Positions 47,001 to 59,907 of a stretch of DNA of 64,000 nucleotides are shown one piece after another; positions within the stretch are counted from its first letter, which is position 1, and every line of letters starts with the position of its first letter. The translations under genes and the position numbers were made by a program. This DNA comes from Formicarius rufipectus (Eukaryota > Chordata > Aves > Passeriformes > Formicariidae), in contig VXAU01002298.1 in the NCBI GenBank assembly GCA_013399695.1, forward strand, positions 665,618-729,617, read 5' to 3'. The notes below the pieces were generated by a model, which saw nothing but the letters and a program-made list of their open reading frames with translations, was not told the origin of the DNA and searched no databases.

Positions 47001-50000
47001 GTAATTCTTTCAAAAACCATTCCATTTTAGTCTAGTTTTCTAACAACTGCTTAGTGGTGGAAAGTCTCAATTTGGTTCCCAGTTCTGACATTTTCTACAC
47101 TGTCCCTTTTTAAGCCAAAACCCAGAAGGTGTATTTGTGATTGGAAAATCAGAGTGTGGGTCAGACACTGTAATCACGCAGCTGAGCTAATGGTTTTGCT
47201 GGGGAAAAAAAGGGTTATGGGTAATGTATTAAAGAGTCATTATGGATTTGGAATAAGAATCAGACGAGAATGTTCAAATCAAACCTTAGCAAAAAAAACC
47301 CTTGTCAACTAATTCAGATCTTTCCAGGGTTCAAATATTTTCCTGTAACTCATTTCCCTGTTGAGCTTTTGTAGCTTTCAAAATCTCAATCTTTCCTGCA
47401 AATTGAAGCCATCTGATTTTCTCACCTTAGTCTCTTTGAGACCACTGCCAGGCAACCCTGTGGCCCACAGAATCCATGCTCCACAATGGACACACCAACA
47501 CGACGGAAGAGTTATTTTCATAATATTACCAAGAGACTGGCAGGGAGGCCAACTGCAGTACAGAGAGCTGTTCTGCTGCAATTGTCAGTTGAGTTTTCAG
47601 TTGGGTTCATAAGCTTTGGGTGAGTTTAATAAAAGCTATTACACTTTTGAAAAAATATCAGAAATGAACCTGGGAGTCTGTTTCATTCTCTATTCCTAAT
47701 TGGGGTGGCACAAGACCAATCTTTCAACTCTTGCATTTAGAGCAATTTCATATGCAGGCCACAGCAGCGTGAGCTTCCCTAAAACATGTCCTGATGTGCT
47801 AATGCACCTCACTGATACCAGTTTGATAAGGCTTATGTGGCACCACTGGGACTGGAAGCCTTCAAAGGGCTTAAGTGAACAGCAAATCTGTTGCTCTGAG
47901 ACACCTTGTTCTTGCTTGGTTATCAAAGTAAACACATTATGCAGGATGCATGAGAGGAGGAAGACAGAAGTCAATCAAGCACTTGGAACATCTCTGTGCA
48001 GGGTGTAAAACACAGATCTCTCTTTAGCAAATGCCAATGGGCCCAACATTCAGTTTGTTCAATCCACCAATTTATTAATTGGGTTTTTTTGGTGAAGACA
48101 GTACTGGAAAGCCCACTACAAATGCTGAAGGATTCTTCCAGGGTAAAATAAGTGTCTTGTATGAAGTCCCTAAGTACCCACTTTCCACAGGGAATGGTTT
48201 AGGAAAGATGCCTCCTTGTGATTCTCAGATGGGGAGAGAATCCTGGATTACAGTTTCTGTGCTCCAACACAGATAAATAGGATACCTTAGTAAGGCTCTG
48301 CAGAAGGATAAGAGGATATATTGGTCAAGGACAAACAATGGAATTTCATTTTCTCCCAAGGTTTTTCTGCATCCACAGAGATAAACGTTCAGCCTTTCAT
48401 TATAAAGCCATCATTTTCCTGCAAACCCTTTTTCTATATTTTCTGGACTGAAAAGTCCAAAAATTGCTGCATCATTGTACACCTTAGAATATAGATTTGT
48501 ATTATAAAAGACTCAAGTATTAAAGAGGCAATGTGGAAAGTTTGACTGGTGTGCCACAATAAGGTAATATGGGTAGGACAGAGCATAAAGAGATAACCAG
48601 ATGTCACTGTATAGGGAAAAGTTTTTACAGAAACTTCCTGTACCTGCTATGTGGGAGTAGGTGATTCTGGAGCAAACATTATTTGTTAAAAGTACTCCAG
48701 GCTAGTGAAAATAAATAAAAAATAAGAACATGTGTTATCTTCTCAGTGAACCCAAATACCTACGGGGAGAAGGCAAGTAGAGTCATTAGCATTATTTGTT
48801 CATCATTATCATTTATGAGGAGGTAGATCAATGTATGTCTATATATTTAGGCCCCATGGTTTTAGTGCTTGAAAACAGCTGCAAAATTCAGCTGACTTTT
48901 ACAAGAGACCCTGAAAAAGAGCAGCCCCTGGCAGTAGAATGAGCTGTTTCTAGAAGAAGTTCAAAGAAACAGTCATTAAGGAAAATGTCAGTTCTAAATT
49001 TATTTTCCCTGTTTATTTCCTCTCTGTCATCTGCCATGAATTGGTCCCCAATGGCTTTGCCATTTTAATTCAATCTGGATACAGATGTTAGCAAGTCTTT
49101 CAGAGCACTGCTTTGGCAAGAACTTCTGCCCATTAAGGACTGTGTAAGAAAAACTATGTATCTATGTGGCTTTTTATTAAGATAAGTGTTTTCTTCATAA
49201 AGAGATTTGCAGTACATGAAAGAATAAATTCAGTCAAAAATGATGACATATATATCTGAAGTCAGTTGCTAGGGTGGAAAAACGCTGGAGAAGGCGAGTC
49301 TTAAATCCACAAATATAGAAGGGAGAAGTCACCACCTGAGGTTAGGTAGGTCTCAAGTTATCTCAGTTCATGCTGTTTAATTACATGGACTTTTTGATAA
49401 TGATATCCAGACTACAGCTGGTTAATTCCTTCCATTCAGTATGACTTAAAGTCCTCCTCTAATTATTAAACACCCTCAAAAATGCTGTTCTTAGCTGTTC
49501 TTGGGCTCAAGTGAAGTTAATATTTTGTTTTTCTGAGCGTTTTTTTGCACATCTGCAGGACCATGTAAACTTCTAAATCTTGCTTTATTCAGCATGATTT
49601 CCTCAGACTGGATCTGTTTCCTCAAGGACTTCAAGCAACTCCATTCTTCTGCAGATCACCAGGAGAGACAGAGAATGACTGACAGTGCAAAAGGCACCAG
49701 TCGAGCACTTTTTGCAGTTCCTTTACCTGCAATTACATAGACAGCAAGAGGGAACCGCTGAACCTTTATCATTAACAATGTATGGGAGAGATCACATTGC
49801 CTAATTAAATTTATTCCTCTATTTATTTAGGCCTCTGAACAAATGCAGACATGTTTACATATCTCTAAATTAATATGTATTGATAAACACATTTGACTGC
49901 TGTAGGGCATCTGAGTTTCTATTTATCCAAGCACTGCAGAAAGTTTGCTCATCAGGGGCTCATCTGTTCTATACTGAGAAATATTATTATAATTCCTAAG

Positions 50001-50951
50001 GAACATTAAACAACAACCCAGAGCAGCAGGACTACAAAGCTCAAGACCCCCTTTATTTTGTGATGTTCACACCTAAAAGTTCATCCAAATGTTCTCAGCA
50101 TTTACAATCTACCATATTAAAACTAGATTAGATCCAAGTGTACCTAAATTTAGATGTCTTCAATTCCTGCTTATAATTTGTATTTTAGAAAAAGGTAACA
50201 AAATAGGACATAAAGCAGTCATAACAAATAACTACATGCCTAATTTTAGGTGGTATTAATCTCACTCTCAGTTGCATATCTTCTGATGTTTGCTGTGATT
50301 TACCCAAGTGTCAGTCATAAGGCTGGGTATTGATCCCTCACAACAGCAAAGTAGATGCTGCAGATTAATTTATTACTCACAGGAGAAAGTTCTTGAGGGA
50401 CTCATATCATATGTATTCCAATCAGACAAAATAAGTCACTGAACAGAACAGAACTGAGTTCAAAACCAGAACTTTCAGGATATTGTTTCAGGCTACTATA
50501 AAGATTGATGTCACCCAGCAAGCTGAGCTTCCTCACAGAACTAAAATAGTTTAATACAGGGTTTAGGCCTTTTACCCAAATATTTTGCAGTACTAGTAAG
50601 ACTGAACAACAAATAGCAAAGATAAAGTACAACAGCAGTTTAATGGGAACAGTCTGTTAAGACGGAAAAAATGCTTTTCAAATGTTTTCCTTGGCCCCTC
50701 ATGCATTTCTAATGCAACAAGCTGAAAAGGGCTGATAATCATGAAACTGCATTAAATGTGCTATAAGTCAAACACCTTTCAGATATTCTAATAAATTCTT
50801 TTCATAATGCATTAGCATATTCTGCCCTGTGGATCTCATTTTTACCTATTAGAGAACTTGTCTAAGATCAGACAAAAGAACTTTTCTGTTCTACTGGCAT
50901 GCTGAGTGAAATTCATTATTAAACACTGTGCTAGGTTAATCTGATTTGGGG

Positions 50952-51013
50952 AAAAAAACAAACAAACAAGCAAACAAACCAACCAAACAAAAAAAAAACA
51001 CCCCCCAAAAAAA
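50952..51013. repeat. AAAC-rich low-complexity tract with C6
   Basis: AAAC, AAGC and AACC units are followed by a long A run, C6 and A7. The structure resembles that at 44921-44969, where AAAC units also lead into poly-C. Confidence 0.88.
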
Positions 51014-51971
51014 TAATTAAAGATGCAGGAGATGCTTTTATCAAGATACCTGAAATTAGATAACTGGCTTGTGAATTATTTTTTTTTCCCCAAAATGTCT
51101 CCTTTCAAACCTTGAAGGCAGTGCAGATTTTGTTGACTGAACTGTCCAGTTGACAGCCTTGAATTATGCAGTGTGCAATGGCCAAGACATTTCTTCATCT
51201 TCCTTACGAAAATCAAAAAGTCTTATGGAGCTCTTTTCAGAAAAGACTTTTGAAGTTCCTGGTAAGAATTCTCAGACAGAAGAATGAAATGAAGATTTGT
51301 AAACAGTTGTGAGAGACTGAAACGCTAATGGTTAATGCCTCAAACAATTGGCCATTTGCAAAAGCAAAGGGTGATTTGCTGGGGCTGCCTTTGCCAGGCA
51401 ACAGCCCAGGTGCAGAGGGGGTGTGCACCCACCAGCAGAGCTACAAACTGGATTTGAGCCAGATAAGGAGAAGGCTGAGAAAAAGCAGACCCTGGGGAAG
51501 TGGGATGGTGGTTTTGTTCGTGCCACTGTCCTCCCAGACAGAACTGGCTCAGGTGTAAAACTCCCTTCTGGGGAAGTACCGAGACATTCACACATTGGTC
51601 CAAGGGTATTCATCCTTGCTGATGGGGCACAACTGGCTCAGCTACGCTGACATGGACAGGCAACTGTAACACCTTAGGTGGCATAAACCATCAAAGACCA
51701 CAGAAGCACCCCCAGAGTAATTTCTGGGTCCTTCCACTGATCCACACTGTTGCAATGTACAATGTAAAACTCCCCAGGGCAGGTACCTGGAGCTCCTATG
51801 TATACCTGAACATTTATTAACCCACTGAATTCTATGTTTTGTGGGGTTCTTCCATCTCCAACAGATTAAGACTGTGACCATCACTTTGACCAATGGACAT
51901 CTAAATTGCAACAATCCAGTCTTTCTGGATTCACAGGTGATGATATCTTTCATCTCCACTATCTAATCTTA

Positions 51972-52001
51972 TTCTTTCTTTCCCTTTCTTTCTTTCTTTC
52001 C
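51972..52001. repeat. TTTC microsatellite
   Basis: About seven TTTC units with one CCC interruption. Pyrimidine-only on the plus strand and likely length-variable. Confidence 0.9.
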
Positions 52002-54635
52002 ATTATATGTTTTCTTAAGTGATATCTTTATACTTTTATATTGTTATATTACTATAGATAGTAATAACTAAAATGCTTACATTTGCTCAGTATGCAACAT
52101 TATCATTTCCCAGCTTTGTTCAGCAACTGCAGGATAGATGTTGAGGTTTCCTGCTGGGCCACCTTCATTCCTTTCCCACAATCATAGTCATATGCTTTTC
52201 AAAGTCCACAGACAAGGCACTGACAGATTTTACTCTACATTGCAATGGGAAAGCATGACCACAATTTTGATGCCACTGTTCCTCTGAGAATCGTCAGCTC
52301 GATCACATGTGATGATCTGTTCATAGTCTGACTTGGGCAAAGCAGTGCTGGAGCAGGGCTAGTTGCAAGTGTAACCTCTCCAAACATACATTGTGCAGAC
52401 ACTGTCTCCTCTGCACTGACTGCTCCACTCTGCACGTCGTTCCCATGGAGCTGCAGCCCTGAATTCACAGACAGCCTGTGCAGAGAAGAGGGAGGTTTCA
52501 CCTCCTGTGCATTCCTGACTCTGCTCACAGCACACAAGACACAGCAAAACCATCCACAGGGGAGAGACATCCAGTCCACCCGGACAGTGGCAGCAGCACT
52601 GCCCGACCTGCTTGCTGCTTTAGATGTTGTGTCCTGGGTGCTAACATGGAAACATCCTAGTTCTATCAGATTGAAGGGATTTTTATTCTTTTCACACAGC
52701 TTTTGTATCTGCAGAGGATCTTTCTGTTGCACAATCCCAAACTGTACTCAGGACACACCCCCTATCCATAAGCTCGTGTGTCCGTAGCTACTGTGAATAT
52801 TGTTATCCCCAGGCTGACCCATTCATAGTCACTTGCACGTATCTCTCTGGGTGAGCTCGTTCTTTCTGAGTAAAAACAATCAGCAAACATAGAAACTTCT
52901 ACTAACCCCATCTCTGTGGGATGCCTGGAAACCCACAGCATTTGTCTATAAGCTCTACTTTGCCCTGGCCAGAGCAATTCAAAGTAAATAAGGTTCACCA
53001 AAGACTTTCTGTGACCCTGCTCTGTCCCATCAGAACTTTCAGGGTCTGCAACTGACCTCTTCAGGTGTCAGGTAAAATTCAGTCTTGGGGCTCAAGGTAG
53101 AGCTGGACATCCCATCTCCACAGCGCACTGTATCACTCATGCATTGTCTTATCTTTTGCACAAAGCCTTTCCTTCTTCAAGGAAACTCAGCCTTAGGAAT
53201 ACAGAGAACAGGGAAGTCAGTGTCTGTACTGATGGTTCATGTTTATTTGCTATTGCAAACACCCATCCCTTAAATTTTAATCCCCATAAATCCAGGCTCA
53301 ATTTAATCCAAGGTTAGTGCCATCTCAAGGCTCCTTTCCAATCCATAGTCCCCATCTGATTCTGCCAGTCAGTGAAATCTTTGGTATCAGATGTTTTCAG
53401 CTCCCTGTTCAGTTCCACACCTGGGCTGGGCTGGATCCTTCAGCTCTGACTTAGCCCCTTGCAGTCTTTACCAGCCTGCTGTTCAGGGCCACATTATGAA
53501 CTGCCTCTTGCTCTTCTCCAGGACACATATTTGTGCTGAACCAACCAAACACCTTTTACATGTTGCAAATCCCTCTTTCCTCTTGTCTTCTTTGCCTCTT
53601 CCTCAGCCCTAACTAACCTCAGCCCTCCCCTACTCCAAACCACATAATTTTAGCTTTCAACCATTTGAGTTGCCTCTAGCACCTGTCAGACCTTTCACTG
53701 AACTAATATAACTCACTAAAAAGGCAGAAAAAATATCCAGTATTTCACTAGGCTTTTATTCCTCCCTTTCACTGAGGTACATTAACTCAGAAAAGTCTCT
53801 TCAGCAGGCACAGGGTGAGCAGTGGGAGAGCAGATGAGGGGGGACAGGAAAGATGAGAGTCTGCAGAGAGACACTGACTTCTGGAAAATAAGGACAACTA
53901 TTAATTTGTCTTACCATGTCTTGAGAAACTGTGTCCTTAGACTCAATTTGTTCTTGGCAGTAGAAGAGAAGCAGCAGAAGTGCAGAGCCAGGAACAAGGG
54001 AGGGCAGAACAGACACGTTCTTTGTGCTGGCAGATGTTTTGCAAAACACCACTCTCAGTCAGAAAAATGGACAGGCAGAATGAAACACTTGTCATATCCA
54101 AGACTGCTGTACAGTCTTTCTGGCTGCCTGACTTTCACAACAGTCTTGGAATGTGCTGCCATTCACTCTTTTGTTTGATTGGCTTCTTGACTGTACTAGT
54201 TCCCTCTGGTCCAGCAACTTCTTGCTTACCCCTAGCAAGGCTAATGACAGCATTTTTCTGCTTAATTCCACCCACAGATAAAGCCTTCAATGTATATTCT
54301 TGATTTTAGCCTTGTTCTAGCCACTCAGTCCATTTACCCGTCGACAAGCTTAAATCTCCCCTGTAATCAGATGTTCAGCACCTCTGCGTGGGTCCCCAGA
54401 GGGTTTTAATGTGGCACCTTGGCAGGTGGCATACTGCCTCAATTCAGATGCCCCCAGATCTACCTTAGACTCAAACTTCTATGGGATCCAGCCTCCAGAG
54501 GAACAGAGACCCATAACCAAAGGGCAGAGTTAGTTCTCCTGTGTCCTAGGTGCAAACTAGAAACTGTGTCATAGAATCATAAAATCTTGGGGACATCAAA
54601 CCTCCCCTGACGATGTAGGCAGCTGTGTCAGAGAG

Positions 54636-54745
54636 TCATAGAATTGTAGAATGTTTTGGATTGGAAGGGACCTCAAAAGATAATTTATTTCCAACACCCC
54701 TGCTGTGGTTAAAGGCACCTTCTACTATACCAGGTTGCTCATCTT
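54636..54745 (-). mobile_element. CR1 LINE 3' tail fragment, antisense
   Basis: The reverse CR1 tail TCATAGAATTGTAGAATG is followed by GGATTGGAAGGGACCTCAAA and AAGGCACCTTCTAC, the reverse complement of the CR1 terminus. Only about 110 bases remain. A second tail-like string lies 67 bases to the left (54569-54585), see the findings. Confidence 0.88.
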
Positions 54746-55435
54746 GTATTTTTTTCCCTTCCCCAAAAAATATTATCTATATTTTCCTGCTGAGTTTTTC
54801 TAGCACCCTTTTTTGTTATCTTTTTTAAAGATGACTCTTTGCTTTTACTCTCTTCCCTTTCTAAGTGCTTCACAATATGCTTTTAGAGCACTTTGCTCTG
54901 TGAGATGTCAAACTGCAGCTTTTTTTTTTCCCTCTAAAACCAACTTAAAACCTGCAACTCTGTTCAAGGCAGGAAACTAAATTTTCTAGTATTTTGACTC
55001 ACACAGAGATGAAATAACATGCTGTATTTTAAAGCAAGCTTTTCCCCCACTCCTGCTGTGATGTAAGAAGTTATTTTGTGAATCTCATTGCTTATACTGG
55101 AGAGATCAGGGCAAAGAAAACAGTGAAGCAGCAAGTTTCCTGCGTGCAGCATCAGTCCTCTGGTAAAGCGAGTTTTCAACTAAAAATATCTGTGATATTT
55201 TGAACTAGAAGGAGGACTGTGTGAAGAAAGCTTGAAATCACTATTCTCACCTCTTCTGCTAGGTGTTTGCTGTTTGGTGGAGATTTGTTTTCTGTGAGAT
55301 TATCACCATGGTACTTATAGTACCCTGGTCAGCAGGGACTGCGAGGTTAATACTTAAAAAGAGCACATTCTTTTTCTGTAGTATCTGCTCTGCGACTGGT
55401 TTTACATTCGTGCCTCGAAGAATGTGCAGTGGCAT
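54746..55435. other. Unique noncoding DNA, no gene seen
   Basis: Pyrimidine-rich on the plus strand at first, then mixed sequence. There is no gene or element that I can support. Confidence 0.7.
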
Positions 55436-56040
55436 CCCAGGAAGCCAATTGTACCCTGGACTGCATCCCCACAGCGTGGCCAGCAGCTCAAAGGATGTGA
55501 TTCTCCCCCTCTGCTCTGCTCTGGAGAGACCCCACCTGCTGTGCTGAGTCCAGCTCTGGGGTCCCCAACATAAGTAGGATGGGGAGTCCAGAGGAGGCTG
55601 TGGAAATGATCAGAGGACTGGAGCCCCTCTGCTATGGATGCAGGCTGAGAGAACTGGATTTGTTCAGCTTGGGGAAGAGAAGACTCCTGGGAGACCTCAG
55701 AGCATCTTCCAGTACCCAAAGGAGCTACAGGAATGCTGGAGAGGGACTTGGAAGGACAGGACAAACCAGGATGACTTCACACTGACAGAAAGCAGGTTTA
55801 GATTAGATGTTGGGAAGAAATTCTTTACAGTGAGGGTGGAGAGGCCCTGGCACAGGTTGACCATGGAAGTTGTGGATGCCCCATCCCTGGAAGTGTCCAA
55901 GGCCAGGTTGGATGGGGTTCTGAGTCTTGTGGAAGGTATCCCTGCCCATGGCAAGGGCTTGGAAATGGGTGATCTTCAAGATTTCCTTTTGACCCAGGCC
56001 ATTCTGTGATTCTATGATTATGAGTTTATGATTCCATGAT
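55436..56040 (+). mobile_element. CR1 LINE 3' fragment, sense, ORF2 split by frameshift
   Basis: About 600 bases of CR1 in sense order: CAGGAAGCCAATTGTACC, GATTCTCCCCCTCTGCTCTG, then two coding patches of the ORF2 C-terminus in different frames. The first (from about 55579) reads CRLRELDLFSLGKRRLLGDL. The second (from about 55790) reads SRFRLDVGKKFFTVRVERPW and VVDAPSLEVSKARLDG. A frameshift therefore lies between about 55690 and 55790. The end carries GCCATTCTGTGATTCTATGA and passes into a decayed tail repeat. It is dead, but one of the longest CR1 copies here. Confidence 0.95.
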
Positions 56041-56095
56041 ACTATATATTTAGGATTTTATTATTTTATGAGTCTAGGATTCTGTGATATAGTTT
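56003..56095. repeat. Extended CR1 tail microsatellite, decayed
   Basis: The ATTCTATG-type octamer of the CR1 tail continues for about 90 bases as variants (GATTATGAG, GATTCCATG, GAGTCTAGG, GATTCTGTG). Most CR1 tails have only two to four units, so this is either tail slippage during insertion or later microsatellite growth, followed by decay. Confidence 0.75.
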
Positions 56096-57387
56096 CTTAC
56101 GTTGTTAAGAGAAGATTGATGTCTCCAGGAATCCCTTCCAGATCTACAAATCTCTTGTGTTGGTGAAGGATTAGTTTGTTTGTTTTGGTTTGGTTTGGTT
56201 TGTTTGTTTGTTTGTTTTTTGTAAACATGGAGCTATGACACAGCTGTACACTTCTGCTTTCCCCCAACAAGGAACAACAAAAGGAGCCTCAGTATTTGCT
56301 GTCTCCTTTTGCACCAAAGTTTCTTTGAGTGTCCCCTTTAAGTTTGGCTCAGTCAGCTTGTGAGTCCACAGGAAAAAAAAAAAAGGAGCAGAAGGGGTGA
56401 AAGAAAGCAAATGCTTATGCCAAACTAGTCTTCTCAAAATTTGCACAAGCATTAATCAGCACATTGCTGCAAAACAGAACAAATAAGAGCATCATGTTCT
56501 TTTGAAAGACCAGTTTAAAGGGTTTTGAACTGACTCAGACAAACATATCCCTCAGGGACATCTTTGATTTCTACATTGTTCTCCTGATCACACAGTGTGT
56601 TCCCAGAATGAGATTTTTTTCACTGTTTGTCTTCTTTTTCTGACTGGGCATGGCATTTAGGCAGAAAATCTGTCAGAAAGGAATAGATGCATATAAATGT
56701 TATTCTTAGTATGGTTTCTGATAGTATAGCTCAGCATGTTTGGAATATTGATCACAGCACTTAAATTTGCAATTAAAATTATCATTTCTTTTTCCACTGA
56801 TTCTTTTAATAATTTTATGCAAAATACATCCTAGGATTGACATAAGGGCAATAAAAATTGCACAGAAAAATCTGTACCAAGCTAATTGCTAAACATATGG
56901 TCACAAGCCATGGAGGGGGGCAGGCAATATGAACAAGAAGTGAGCAGAAACATTGGGTATCTTTATAAAGACAGAGGTTTTCATTACTGCTGTTATTTGC
57001 ATTTTCATTAATTTCTCCTTGCCTTAATTTTCTACACAACCTTTTTTTCTTTTTTTCCGTGTTAGAAAGCCATTCACATTCTCCCACAGAGAATTGCTGA
57101 CTTCAAGGTGGAGAAAAATAAGATGAAAGGAGTTAGAAGTGTGACCCTGAAGATTCTGGAATATCATTCTTATGGCACACCAACAAAACTAAGGATGCTA
57201 AATTCAAGGAGATCACAAGCAATAGCAGCACGGTGAGTGATATGATATGAGCATCATGAATTGTTTGCCATTATACCTTGTTACAAATTCAACTTACGTG
57301 TGGTTTCTTCAGTCTGGGAAATTAAGGTGAAAGGTTGGTTTTTTATTTTATTTCTTCTTTCTTATTTTTCTTTCTCGACAAACTTAG
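56096..57387. other. Unique noncoding DNA, no gene seen
   Basis: No gene or repeat element apart from the GTTT tract at 56174-56220 and an A12 run near 56371. Open frames do not exceed about 93 codons. Confidence 0.7.
56174..56220. repeat. GTTT/GGTTT microsatellite
   Basis: Units of GTTT and GGTTT repeat for about 47 bases. Its complement is AAAC-rich like the tracts at 25053, 44921 and 50952. Confidence 0.9.
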
Positions 57388-57560
57388 TCTTGCCCAGAAA
57401 CACTATGGCTGCCCCATCTCTGGAAGTGTCCAAGGCCAGGTTGGACAGGGCTTGGGGCAGCCATGGAAGGTGTCCCTCCCCATGGCAGGGGTTTGAAACT
57501 GGATGGTCTTTAAGGTCCCTTCCAACCCAAACCATTCTGTGATTCCATGACTCTGTGATG
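57388..57560 (+). mobile_element. CR1 LINE 3' tail fragment, sense
   Basis: Sense CR1 terminus: TATGGCTGCCCCATCTCTGG gives the residues MAAPSLEVSKARLDRAWG of the ORF2 end. It is followed by CATGGCAGGGGTTTGAAACT, GGTCTTTAAGGTCCCTTCC and the tail ACCATTCTGTGATTCCATGA. It is the cleanest short tail in the window, about 170 bases, 5'-truncated. Confidence 0.95.
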
Positions 57561-59907
57561 TGGGGTGCACATTGAAAAGGTGCCTATTTCTAAATAGCAT
57601 AAATCCAATTCACAGTCACTGCAGTTTATTTTTCACTTCTACACTTTCCAGAATGTTCTTAACCTTTGTTTAACCAAATGTAAAAAAGCACCACCTTCTG
57701 ATTTTAGTACTTAGTTGGTGAAGAAGTGGCTTGGTGATCAATATGCTCCACTCTTCTCCAGTCAATATGTGAGCTACAGGTCACTCTGTTGGAACTTTTC
57801 CATCCTTCTTCACAAAATGAGTTTTTCACAGATTGCCTTCCCCATTCTACTCCTTGGTTTCTTTATTGCATCATTAACCAAGTCTTATTCATTTACTGCA
57901 CTGATCCCCACACCAGTGTTTTAGTTCCCCTCACAACTGCTTATGCCTGTCCCATTATTTTGTCTCTTTAACACCTGATTTCAGAGCCTGCATTAAGTAC
58001 TTTTTTCCATATTGTGTATAAAAGGATATTTGAAATTCTCTTCACTGAAAAGATAAGTAGGATTTTTCATTTTTTGTTTTCCTCAATTTTCTTAAAAAGA
58101 AAAGCAAACCCCTTACTAATATCATACATGTACAATGATTTCCTCATATAGCAGAAAAGAGAAAAACTAGCAAAATCCCTTTTTAAAGGCCTTCACATTT
58201 TCATAGTGACTCATACAGTACTATAAATACATGAAAATGAATGGAAATTGCTAATTTTTATTGCAATAAAGTATCTTTAAAATTTTCCAAATCATTTTTA
58301 TTTACAGGAGACCTCATTATGTTATTTAGATTATTACAGCAAACACTGCAAATGCACTTTAGTCATTATTGATGTTCCACTGATATCTGTCAAAGGACTA
58401 GAATTTCATTACTCCCCTCATTTTTCCTAACTACTTGAGTCTTTTGTTGAGCTCCACTATTTCCCCAGGTGACCTCTCTCTGGGAAACATCAAGGAATGT
58501 GAGAGCAGTAGAGAATTGATCACCTACAATTCTTTATTGATCCTATGTTTTGTCAACACCGAGCATCTCTTCCCAAGGAAAACAGTAATCACCAATCTTG
58601 CATTGTAAGAGGCCTGAATTGAATTGGAAACATGAATTTGGTAGAAGGAAGAACCAGTAATGTAAATAACTGGATAAACTTAAATTATTCTCTGTTGACT
58701 AAATTTTTATCTTGGACCAAAACCTGCCAATGGAACCAACTTCTCACTGCCAGGTCTGTCAAGGTGATAACATGGGATACAGTGCAGTAGTTTAAAAATT
58801 TAAATTTAGTTTAGTGAAGCCAAAACCATCTGGTCCAAAGGACACTTTGGCAGATTGAGTAGAGTGAGAATACTCTTCTTGTTGCTGTTATGGTCTGATA
58901 ACAAACGGAAAAATACACAACCAAAGCCATTAAAAAGTCATTTGCAGTCTATCTCCCAAGCAAGTTAGAATAATAAGAGGCAGAACACTAATTATAATTG
59001 TATGGAGTTTCCCAGCAGAGACATTGCAAACCAATTGTCACTTGTCTGTTCTCAAGTATTTTCGGCACGCAAATAATCTGTAAATGCATTCATTTGTGGC
59101 ATCTTTTCATTTATGTGACAGTATTATTATATTTGTGTTTTTCCTGGCAATTGTTTTATTACCATCTGGGAGTGATTAGTGGAACACTTTAGGAAAAAGT
59201 AAGAACAGCTCTGACTCTGCCCCTGATTTTCGGTCTGGGCTGAAATGGACTCTTAGCAAAATAAAATTGTGCATTTTGGGAAGATAGAGAAGATGCTCAT
59301 TTAATAGGTAGAATTGGAACAGAAAATTATGTAAGACCACACACACACAATACAAGGAAATTAGAACTGGATGCAATAGTCCATTTTCATCAACAGAGAT
59401 ATTTTAAAAGGTAAACTTGTTTATAGTGTAATTATCTCTTTGTAGAACAGGGGATTTTTCATGGTCGTTTTTGGTCACGTAGCTTTGTGGACAGCTGGGG
59501 CAGAGCTGCCTGATCACATCAACTCCAAAACCACTTTTTAGTCTGCCTGATTTCCTGAAAATGGTCTCTCACATGGACAGAATGCTTTTTATTCCTTCTT
59601 CTGAAAGACAGAGCTTTGGACTGGTATTAAAACTAATTTTCTATAACAGATATCTCTTATAAGGAGACTGCAGGCATCTGACTTCATTTGTGACTGTACA
59701 TCACTTTGTCATCCACAGTATTGATATTTATTATCAAATCACAGATGAAAAAACTTAATTTCTGTAGAATTAATAACCATTCCTCATTAAAAAAGAAAAA
59801 AAAAAAAGAAAAAACACTTCTTATCTAGTTATTAATTAATCAGTTGGCAAACAGGAGCTCTACCAGGGTTTTCAAATGCTAAGCAGGACGTGGATAGCTG
59901 AGCCTGA
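57561..59907. other. Unique noncoding DNA, no gene seen
   Basis: AT-rich sequence without genes or recognised elements. A short AC run (59339-59349) and an A-rich tract (59789-59815) are the only repeats. Confidence 0.7.
59789..59815. repeat. A-rich tract
   Basis: A6-G-A12-G-A6 pattern; simple repeat. Confidence 0.85.

Larger units (their letters stand above)
46643..54568. other. Unique noncoding DNA, no gene seen
   Basis: No gene or CR1 is recognised in 7.9 kb. The left part (46.6-51.3 kb) is AT-rich. From about 51.3 to 54.5 kb it is richer in GC and pyrimidines, which makes open frames longer (165 codons antisense 52732-52235; 118 codons sense 53822-54178). These contain no domain I know, overlap frames on the other strand and lack clear splice or start context. 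The GC-richer block might be an eroded LTR or other old repeat that I cannot name. Confidence 0.6.

Noticed and set aside
47696..48008. Overlapping sense and antisense open frames of about 100 codons
   Set aside because: Neither resembles a known protein. Overlap on both strands is typical of chance open stretches in slightly GC-richer DNA.
52235..52732. A 165-codon antisense open frame with several cysteines
   Set aside because: Overlapped by open frames on the other strand in a GC-richer block. No motif such as a zinc finger or secreted cysteine pattern can be defined.
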